The notes under the pieces were generated by a model, which worked only from the letters and a program-made list of their open reading frames with translations, was not told where the DNA came from and searched no databases. A stretch of DNA of 5,781 bases from Solirubrobacteraceae bacterium (GTDB lineage: Bacteria; Actinomycetota; Thermoleophilia; Solirubrobacterales; Solirubrobacteraceae). Position 1 is the first letter of the stretch. Each line of letters opens with the position of its first letter. Shown here one piece after another: positions 1 through 5,139 of the stretch. The DNA lies in NCBI GenBank assembly GCA_030038955.1, contig JASHQV010000031.1:1-5781 (forward strand), in the 5' to 3' direction. The translations under genes were made by a program, and so were the position numbers.

Positions 1-152
1 GGCCCCGGACGACTCGCCTGCAACGGATCACTCAAGCCGACCGCGACCAACAGACGGGCCATCCCCTGACGTCGTGGCGCTGGGATGACCGCTCGCAGAT
101 CAGGACAGATCGAGAACTGGCGCCGCGAACGATTGGTTCGCATACCGCCCAG

Positions 153-181
153 TTGACACCACTGCGGAAGTCACTGGTAGT
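153..181 (+). promoter_or_regulatory. Weak candidate sigma-70-type promoter
   Basis: A perfect TTGACA hexamer sits at 153-158. Seventeen bases downstream is GGTAGT (176-181), which matches the -10 consensus at only three of six positions. It lies in the non-coding left flank, upstream of the peptidase remnant and the serine hydrolase, so it could once have driven that pair. The -10 box is poor and a single TTGACA is not strong evidence, so this is only a pointer. Confidence 0.2.
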
Positions 182-368
182 CAGCAATCCACACTGACCT
201 TGCTCCACGGGCGGCGGTCGAGAGCTACGTGACCTGATGCTCGAACAGGACGAGTTCGTGGTACGCATGCCGGCGACGGTGAGCATCGTGGCCGTCCAGA
301 TCGCCGATGATGACCGGGCGGCTCGCGGTCACGCGAGACCAAGCTCGCACGCCAGGGCCATCGACAGC

Positions 369-399
369 ACCGCCTGGGAGATGATCGACCGCCTGGGAG
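369..399 (+). repeat. 12-bp direct repeat, 19-bp period
   Basis: ACCGCCTGGGAG occurs at 369-380 and again, identical, at 388-399, separated by seven bases. A 19-bp duplication would shift the reading frame by one, so it may be another lesion at the 5' end of the decayed NlpC/P60 gene. Without the extra 19 bp, the frame that opens at 237 would run into the peptidase frame, although a TGA at 409-411 would still interrupt it. It could instead be a pair of protein-binding sites. The repeat is certain; its meaning is not. Confidence 0.5.
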
Positions 400-411
400 G
401 TCTCGATGTGA

Positions 412-899
412 CGGGCGATCGTCGATCACAAGCTGCGTCCGAAGGCGGGAGCGCGCCAGAAGCTCGACGACACGCTGACCGTGGCCCATCTGCTGAACGG
501 CGATCCGTACGTTTGGGGCAGCCGGCACTCAGGGTGGTCAGCGACGCACGCCTACGTGATCGTTGCGGGGGGCAGCCGCGAGGCCCGCCGGCCCGACGCG
601 GGCTACGACTGCTGAGGGCTCGTCTCAACCGTCCTGCACGCGGCCGGGTATCTGACCACGTCGGGAGACACGCAAACGCTGCCGTCCGCCCCAAGGATCC
701 GAGCCGGGGTGGGCCATTGGGTTACGATCTTGATCGGAGAGATGGCCATAGCCTCGACGAGGACCACGTGATCATCGACATCGACGGACAGTGGCGGGTG
801 TCCGGCGGTACGACCAGTGCCGGAGCTCACCGTATGCCGCGCCCAAGCGCGGCATACGTGGCCAAGTTCAATCGGATCCCGCACCCCGAAGGACTGTGA
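412..899 (+). pseudogene. Decayed NlpC/P60-family cell-wall endopeptidase
   Basis: Intact relatives are secreted Cys peptidases that cut stem peptides of peptidoglycan. In the frame starting at 412 the sequence reads AHLLNGDPYVWGSRHSGW (about 487-537) and then GYDC (601-612), the usual lead-in to the catalytic-Cys motif YDCSG. The Ser codon there is TGA (613-615), after which GLVSTVLHAAGYL continues in the same frame. At VTIL (721-732) one base is missing, probably a G. Family-like sequence resumes in the next frame from 732 with DRRDGHSLDEDHVIIDIDG, where His (CAC, 765-767) is the expected catalytic His, and ends FNRIPHPEGL with stop 897-899. About 48 extra bases between GW and GYDC look like an in-frame insertion. 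The 5' end is undefined because TGA at 409-411 closes the frame. The final TGA overlaps the GTG of the next gene, implying former coupling. At least two independent lesions make a working product unlikely. Confidence 0.82.
831..858 (+). repeat. Perfect 12-bp inverted repeat with 4-nt loop
   Basis: CGTATGCCGCGC at 831-842 is followed by the loop CCAA and its exact reverse complement at 847-858. It lies within the 3' end of the peptidase remnant (codons for RMPRPSAAYV) and 37 bp before the GTG at 896. No T-run follows, so a classical intrinsic terminator is not supported. As RNA it would form a very stable hairpin just upstream of the serine hydrolase start and could affect its translation or the stability of the message. 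It could also be coincidence in coding DNA. Confidence 0.6.
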
Positions 900-1852
900 G
901 CAGGTTCAGACAACGCTCGATCCTGCTCGGCCTGACCGCCGGGATAGCAGTCGTGCTGCTCGTCAGCGTGTTTGCGCTGGACGGCCACGCACATGCTCGG
1001 CAACAGGCCGCGCGAACCGGGCGGCGGGCCACATCGCGAAAGCTGGACGGCAGCCGTGGGCGCGCTTCGCGGCGGGCGCGCGACGTCAGCGCCGTGCAAG
1101 CCGGGCAGCCGGCCGCGGCGCGAAAGCTGACGGATCCCCTCACCACCACGCCGGTGAGACGGCTTGTCGGCTCACGGCGAGGCTCGGTCAGCGTCGCCGT
1201 CGACGACCTGCGGACCGGTCAGGAATGGCTGCTGCATCCAAGGGCACGCGACCAGACGGCAAGCATCATCAAGGTGGACATCCTGGAAACGCTCCTGTAC
1301 CGCGCGATGAAGACGAGGACCCCACTCGATCAGGAGACGGCTGACCTGGCTCAGACGATGATCGAGAACAGCAGCGACTCGGCGGCAACAACGCTGTGGG
1401 ACGACGTGGGGGGCAGCTCGGGCGTCGGTCGCTACAACGCTCGCGCCGGCCTGACGCAGACCAGGCTGAACACCGACGGCTACTGGGGCGAGAGCCTCAC
1501 CTCCGCGGCCGACCAGATCCGGCTGCTGCGCGAGCTGGAGGAGCGGCATTCACTGCTCGACTCGCGCTCACGACGCTATGAGCTGCATCTGATGGAGAGC
1601 GTCGAGGCCGATCAGGACTGGGGAGTCAGCGCCGGCGTGCCGGCCGGCGTGAGCATCGCCCTGAAGAACGGCTGGGTGCCGCTGATCAACTACAGCGACT
1701 GGGAGATCAACAGCATCGGACGGATCAAGGGCGACGGGCGTGACTACCTCGTGGCCGTGCTGACGGCCCACGACCCGAGCGAGGCATACGGGATCACCAC
1801 GATCGGTCGGATCTCGAAGCTGGTGTGGCGAGAGCTGGCGCCAGCGAGCTAG
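896..1852 (+). CDS. Membrane-anchored class A beta-lactamase-like serine hydrolase
   Basis: The predicted protein has 318 residues. Residues 8-28 form a hydrophobic signal or anchor after SRFRQR, so it acts outside the membrane. Residues 31-95 are a low-complexity Arg/Ala/Gly linker. The serine beta-lactamase/D,D-peptidase fold follows: a strand at SVAVDDLRTGQEW (99-111), the SxxK nucleophile motif S123-I-I-K126, an SDN-like S160-D161-S162, and K257-N258-G259 at the KTG position. I see no ExxLN omega-loop motif (Glu166 of true class A enzymes), so peptidase or esterase activity, or only slow lactam hydrolysis, is more likely than resistance; substrate unknown. GTG 896 was chosen because it puts the hydrophobic segment at the N-terminus and overlaps the upstream stop as GTGA. 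AAGGA (889-893) is only two bases away, too close for a good ribosome site. A GTG at 791 in the same frame would add 35 unconserved-looking residues. The stop lies in the palindrome arm. Confidence 0.88.
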   Translation: MSRFRQRSILLGLTAGIAVVLLVSVFALDGHAHARQQAARTGRRATSRKLDGSRGRASRRARDVSAVQAGQPAAARKLTDPLTTTPVRRLVGSRRGSVSVAVDDLRTGQEWLLHPRARDQTASIIKVDILETLLYRAMKTRTPLDQETADLAQTMIENSSDSAATTLWDDVGGSSGVGRYNARAGLTQTRLNTDGYWGESLTSAADQIRLLRELEERHSLLDSRSRRYELHLMESVEADQDWGVSAGVPAGVSIALKNGWVPLINYSDWEINSIGRIKGDGRDYLVAVLTAHDPSEAYGITTIGRISKLVWRELAPAS

Positions 1853-1890
1853 TGTCGTGAGCCGTCGAATTTATGACTTGCGACACTAGC
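1848..1890. terminator. Palindrome between convergent genes, candidate terminator
   Basis: GCTAGTGTCG (1848-1857) is exactly complementary to CGACACTAGC (1881-1890). In plus-strand RNA the stem continues with U-G, G-U, A-U and G-C pairs (1858-1861 with 1877-1880). After one C/A mismatch come three more pairs, leaving a loop of about seven bases (1866-1872). On the minus strand the two wobbles become A/C mismatches, so the fold is better for the plus-strand message. The CTAG in each arm supplies the stop codons of both neighbours (1850-1852 plus, 1886-1888 minus). There is no T-tract. The AT-rich centre differs from its surroundings. A terminator or mRNA 3'-end stabiliser for the serine hydrolase is likely; a dispersed repeat is an alternative. 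Confidence 0.6.
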
Positions 1891-2944
1891 CGAGCATGAC
1901 CGTGGAGTTGCGGCCGACGCGGAGCCGCATCGCCGTTGGCATCCCGAAATCGCGCGTGATGCTGGCTCCCGAGCCGATCACGCTGGCCTCGATCCGCTGG
2001 CCGACGTGCTGAACTGAGGCGCCTTCGAGCACGATCGAATGCTCGATCTCGGCGCCCTCCAGCTGGACGCCCGCGCCGATCGCCGTGTACGGCCCGATGA
2101 ACGTGTCGAGCACCTCGGCGCCGCCGCCGATCACAGCGGGGCCTCTGATCGTCACGCGTTCGATCTTCGCGCCCGGGTGGATCGCCACCCTGCCGTCGAT
2201 CCGGACGCCATCGGGCTCGAGCTCCGGCGGGATGTGCGGCAGCTGGTCGAGGATCATCCGGTTGCCCTCGAGCAGATGGTCGCAATCGGGTGCGTAGCAC
2301 CAGCATCCGTCGAGCGCCAGGCCGGAGACGTCCATGCCCGCCTCGGCAAGCGCGGCGACGGTGCCGCCGACGCTGGCCGTCTCGGCGCTAAAGGCGTCGA
2401 GCTCCCGCAGCGCGTCCACCGACAGGATCGCCACTGGCGCCACGTGGTCGAGTCCGTCGAGCGGGTGCTCGCGACGGTCGGAGCCGCGCACGCCGGCGTG
2501 CAGCAGCTCCGGATGCGCGCGCGAGCGTTCGCTGACCAGCAGCACGGGCGGGCGGATGCGCTGATACTCGACCAGCACCGCTGCGAGGCCGCCCGTCAGC
2601 AGCGCGTCACCGCAGTGGACGATCAGCGGGTGCGTGCCCAGCTCGTCGCGCGCCGCCAGCAGCATCTGCAGCGGCGTCGCGCTGTCGGGCACCTCGATGT
2701 AGTGGAAGCGCGCGCTGAAGCGGGTGCCGTCGCCGATCCACTCGCCCACGTCAGCGACCGTGGCAGCTGACACGGCCACCGCGATCACGCGCACGCCCGA
2801 CGCGGTCAGCGCCTCGGCGCCGTAGCGAATCAGCGCCCGGTTGGCAAGCGGCAGCGCGTAGCGCGAGCGCGCCTGGAGCCTGATCGCGAGATCGTCTTCC
2901 GCGCTCGATGTAGCGGCCAGGATCAGCCCTCTCAGCTCCTCCAT
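1886..2944 (-). CDS. Long-form RmlA-like nucleotidyltransferase homologue, probably inactive
   Basis: The 352-residue protein aligns by eye along its whole length with long-form glucose-1-phosphate thymidylyltransferases, which make dTDP-glucose from dTTP and glucose-1-phosphate. Matching landmarks are LRGLILAA (4-11), LPLANRALI (31-39), GDGTRFSARFHYI (71-83), the CGD metal-site strand (111-113), LLEGNRMILDQL (224-235), and a C-terminal left-handed beta-helix (about 247-330) with RGPAVIGGGAEV, IGPYTAIGAGV and EIEHSIVLEGA. The catalytic parts are missing. The GxGTRLRPLT loop is replaced by TSSAEDDLAIRLQAR, the RPKQ lysine by RYA, the WWKDTG metal-binding Asp by CWCYAP (214-219), and no EKPK-type motif is visible. 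A regulatory, scaffolding or altered-substrate role is more plausible than ordinary catalysis. ATG 2944 was chosen because homology begins there; a TTG at 2992 with GAGG (minus strand, 2997-3000) would add 16 residues. It is divergent from the glycosyltransferase operon. Confidence 0.85.
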   Translation of the reverse strand: MEELRGLILAATSSAEDDLAIRLQARSRYALPLANRALIRYGAEALTASGVRVIAVAVSAATVADVGEWIGDGTRFSARFHYIEVPDSATPLQMLLAARDELGTHPLIVHCGDALLTGGLAAVLVEYQRIRPPVLLVSERSRAHPELLHAGVRGSDRREHPLDGLDHVAPVAILSVDALRELDAFSAETASVGGTVAALAEAGMDVSGLALDGCWCYAPDCDHLLEGNRMILDQLPHIPPELEPDGVRIDGRVAIHPGAKIERVTIRGPAVIGGGAEVLDTFIGPYTAIGAGVQLEGAEIEHSIVLEGASVQHVGQRIEASVIGSGASITRDFGMPTAMRLRVGRNSTVMLG

Positions 2945-3034
2945 GCCGAGCAAACGTCGATGCCACCGTGCTGCTTTCGCGCCGCTGATCAATTTGCCTC
3001 GACGGTTCTGCCACGGACCATCGTTTAGTTCTGC
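2945..3034. promoter_or_regulatory. Divergent intergenic region
   Basis: This 90-bp gap separates the starts of the RmlA-like gene (minus) and the GT2 gene (plus), so it should carry promoters for both. It is less GC-rich than its surroundings (for example around 2986-2997 and 3019-3030). TTTAGT at 3024-3029 matches the -10 consensus at four of six positions and would place transcription start at or next to the GTG at 3035. No convincing -35 box or operator is visible. The length would shrink to 42 bp if the minus gene starts at the TTG at 2992. Confidence 0.4.
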
Positions 3035-3994
3035 GTGGCACAGACCACCAGCGTTGATCCAGGTAACGCCGGTGTGCCGGTCGCCGCGCGCGATGCCGCC
3101 GGCGCCGCGGCCGCTGCATCGCCCGAGCTGCGCGCAGCCGGGACCGTCAGGCCTGAGCTCAGCGTCGTGATCGTCAGCTGGAATGCCGGCACCGCGCTGC
3201 TCGCCTGCCTACGCTCGCTGCACGCGAATCCGCCCACGTGCGACTGGGAGGCGATCGTTGTCGACAACGGCTCGAGCGACGGCAGCGTCGCGCGCATCCT
3301 GCGCGAGCTCCCGTCCGTCCGCGTGATCGCCAACCCACGCAATCGCGGTCTGGCGGCGGCCAACAACCAGGGGATCGCGGCGTCCACCGGACGCTGCGTG
3401 CTGATCTCCAACCCAGACGTGATCTACCCGCCCGGGGCGGTCGACGCGCTCCGCGACGTGCTCGCGCGCAGGCAGCGGGCAGCGTTCGCCGTCGCCAACC
3501 TGCGCTACCCGGACGGCGGCCTGCAGGCATCCGTCGGCTCGCTCCCCTCGCGACGGGAGGCACTGCTCGGCCGTCGGCTCGGGCGGCACTTCGCACACGG
3601 CGGCGGCATGTGGTGGTACGAGTGGCCACACGACGAGGAGCGCGCGGTCGGACACGGCGCCGAGGCCTGCTATCTCGTGCGCCGGCAGGCGATCGCCGAG
3701 ATCGGCCTGCAGGACGAGCGCTTCACGCTGGACTGGGAGGGACTCGACTGGAGTGCGCGGGCGCTGGCCCGCGGCTGGGAAGTCTGGTTCTGCCCGACGG
3801 CGAACGTCACGCACCTGGAGGGCGCCAGCAGAGGCCAGGTTCCCGGCCGGCTGATCGTCGGTGCCCACCGCGGCATGTATCTGTACCTGCGCGCGCGCAG
3901 CCATCCGCTGGCGCGGCCGCTGCTGGCGGCAGTGGTGTCGCTGCGGGCAGTGACGCGCCTGACGCTGACGTTTGCGCGACGAGCGCGGCGATGA
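3035..3994 (+). CDS. GT2 family glycosyltransferase (rhamnosyltransferase-like)
   Basis: The 319-residue protein has a GT-A Rossmann-like fold of the WbbL/rhamnosyltransferase type, which transfers a nucleotide-activated sugar to a growing glycan at the inner membrane face. Residues 1-40 are a variable Ala/Pro-rich leader. The family starts at ELSVVIVSWN (41-50), followed by VVDNGSSDGS (76-85), NRGLAAANNQGI (103-114) and NPD at 126-128 in the place of the metal-binding DxD. The acceptor half has GHGAEACYLVRRQAI (206-220) and DWEGLDWSARALARGWEVWF (233-252), where most relatives have an EDVD-type sequence. A basic, partly hydrophobic tail (about 280-319) may lie against the membrane. An in-frame TAG at 3026-3028 limits the start to GTG 3035 or GTG 3074; no good ribosome site precedes 3035. 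Its stop overlaps the next ATG as ATGA. The sugar and acceptor cannot be told from sequence. Confidence 0.9.
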   Translation: MAQTTSVDPGNAGVPVAARDAAGAAAAASPELRAAGTVRPELSVVIVSWNAGTALLACLRSLHANPPTCDWEAIVVDNGSSDGSVARILRELPSVRVIANPRNRGLAAANNQGIAASTGRCVLISNPDVIYPPGAVDALRDVLARRQRAAFAVANLRYPDGGLQASVGSLPSRREALLGRRLGRHFAHGGGMWWYEWPHDEERAVGHGAEACYLVRRQAIAEIGLQDERFTLDWEGLDWSARALARGWEVWFCPTANVTHLEGASRGQVPGRLIVGAHRGMYLYLRARSHPLARPLLAAVVSLRAVTRLTLTFARRARR

Positions 3995-5139
3995 GCACGA
4001 CTCAGGCGATCGAACGGCTCACCACTGGCGAGGCCGCTGCACCGCTGGCGCCGCGGGTCATACTTGACGCGCGCTTCATCGGCTTCGCCGGGATCGGCCG
4101 CTGGGTCGACGGTATCTGGAGGGGCCTGCTCGAGATCGGCGCCGACGTGATCGGCGTGTGGCCCGCAGGACCGCCACGCGACTGGATGGGCGTGTGCCGG
4201 CCCGAGCCCCCGGGGCCGCACGTCGCCGTCGGCGCGCGCCCATTCCTGCCGGCCGAGCAGCTTGCGCTCGCACGTGTCCTGCGAGCGGTCGGCGCGGGCG
4301 TCCACCATGCCCCCAACTGGTCGGTCCCGTACCTGACGGCGCGGCCGGTCGTGGTCACCGTCCACGACATCTATCCGTACCTCGACCCGACGATCGCGCG
4401 CTCCAAGCTCGCCGCCCGGGTGTACCGGGCCGTGATCCCCGGCGCGGTGCGCAAGGCACGGCGGCTGGTCGCCGTGTCTCCGCTGGCGGCCCGCCAGCTG
4501 CGCGACACGTTCAACATCGGCGAGGACCGCCTGCGCGTGATCGAGCACGGGATCGATCACGCCCGCTGGCGGCGAGCCCCAGCCGCGGCGGTCGACGCGG
4601 TCCGAGCCCGCTACGGCCTCCCGCGCGACTACCTGCTGTACGTCGGCACGCTCAAGCCGCACAAGAACCTCGCGACCCTGCTGGCGGCGCACGGCCGCGA
4701 GCACCCGCCGCTGGTGCTGGCCGGGCCGAGTCGGCAGGAGCTCGCCGGTTCGCCCCTGGTCGGTGGGCGCGGCGGCGGCGGCAAGGTGATCGCGATCGGC
4801 CGCGTGCAGGACGAGCTGCCGGCGCTGTACTCGGGCGCGCTGGCGCTGGCACTGCCCTCGCTGTACGAGTCGGCGCCGTTCCCGCCGCTCGAGGCGATGG
4901 CGTGCGGGACGCCGGTGGTCTGCAGCGACGGCGGCGGGCTGCCGGAGATGATCGGCGACGACGGGCTGATCGTGCCCGTCCGGGACGTGGGTGCCTGGCG
5001 CGAGGCGCTGTCCCGGATCTGCGGGCAGGAGACGCTGCGCCGCCGGCTCGGCGAAGCCGGTCGCGGGCGCGTCGCGGGCCGCAGCTGGAGCGAGGCGGCG
5101 CGCCAGTACCTCGAGATCTACCGCGAGGTGTGCGCGTGA
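3991..5139 (+). CDS. GT4 family glycosyltransferase
   Basis: The 382-residue protein is a GT-B, retaining glycosyltransferase of the GT4 (glycosyl transferase group 1) type. The N-terminal domain has LDARFIGFAGIGRWVDG (25-41), with the Gly loop that contacts the donor phosphate, then VTVHDIYPY (122-130) and LVAVSPLAARQL (159-170). The C-terminal donor domain has YVGTLKPHKNL (217-227) and an E-x7-E motif, E293 and E301, in PSLYESAPFPPLEAMACGTP (289-308), where many relatives have EGFG in place of ESAP. A short Gly-rich stretch (258-264) precedes the strand KVIAIGR. ATG 3991 overlaps the GT2 stop and is preceded by only a weak purine stretch, so translation probably depends on coupling. An open frame extends upstream to 3238, but that part is only a shadow of the GT2 gene. 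Sugar specificity is unknown; mannosyltransferase-like enzymes are common in this subfamily. Confidence 0.93.
   Translation: MSTTQAIERLTTGEAAAPLAPRVILDARFIGFAGIGRWVDGIWRGLLEIGADVIGVWPAGPPRDWMGVCRPEPPGPHVAVGARPFLPAEQLALARVLRAVGAGVHHAPNWSVPYLTARPVVVTVHDIYPYLDPTIARSKLAARVYRAVIPGAVRKARRLVAVSPLAARQLRDTFNIGEDRLRVIEHGIDHARWRRAPAAAVDAVRARYGLPRDYLLYVGTLKPHKNLATLLAAHGREHPPLVLAGPSRQELAGSPLVGGRGGGGKVIAIGRVQDELPALYSGALALALPSLYESAPFPPLEAMACGTPVVCSDGGGLPEMIGDDGLIVPVRDVGAWREALSRICGQETLRRRLGEAGRGRVAGRSWSEAARQYLEIYREVCA
5125..5130 (+). promoter_or_regulatory. Ribosome binding site for the second GT4 gene
   Basis: GAGGTG, inside the last codons of the preceding gene, lies five bases before the GTG at 5136. It is the clearest Shine-Dalgarno sequence in the window and supports the GTG start of a gene that is cut off at the right edge. 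Confidence 0.6.

Larger units (their letters stand above)
1..411. other. Left flank without a supportable gene
   Basis: No reading frame in this stretch gives a protein I recognise. A frame starting at position 3 is open from the window edge to a TGA at 195-197, but its product shows no family motif. A plus-strand frame opening at 237 runs through to 899, but its first part is not recognisable, and in its middle it is out of frame with the NlpC/P60 remnant described below. The minus-strand open frames are rich in Arg, Ser and Pro, as expected for chance frames in high-GC DNA. The stretch looks like an intergenic region plus a possible decayed 5' part of the peptidase. It contains a TTGACA hexamer at 153-158 and a 12-bp direct repeat at 369-399, listed separately. 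Confidence 0.5.

Noticed and set aside
1..236. Minus-strand 84-residue frame (32-286) as a small gene
   Set aside because: Ser/Arg-rich, with no family motif and no convincing ribosome site.
613..615. TGA after the catalytic Cys as a selenocysteine codon
   Set aside because: The residue expected here is Ser, not Cys, and the same gene also has a downstream frameshift and an insertion, so decay explains the TGA better.
237..899. A single 220-residue gene in the frame opening at 237
   Set aside because: Only its last 55 or so residues look like a real protein; the middle part is in another frame that carries PYVWG and YDC.
2039..2770. Plus-strand open frame opposite the RmlA-like gene
   Set aside because: No recognisable motif, whereas the minus strand encodes a full-length conserved fold.
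3238..3990. A GT2-GT4 fusion implied by the open frame extending from 3238
   Set aside because: The upstream part is out of frame with the GT2 gene and Arg-rich; the ATG at 3991 with ATGA overlap is the natural start.
4764..4784. G-rich tract as a possible G-quadruplex
   Set aside because: It is a run of Gly codons (GGC/GGG) in the GT4 gene; runs of two Gs are common in DNA of this composition.
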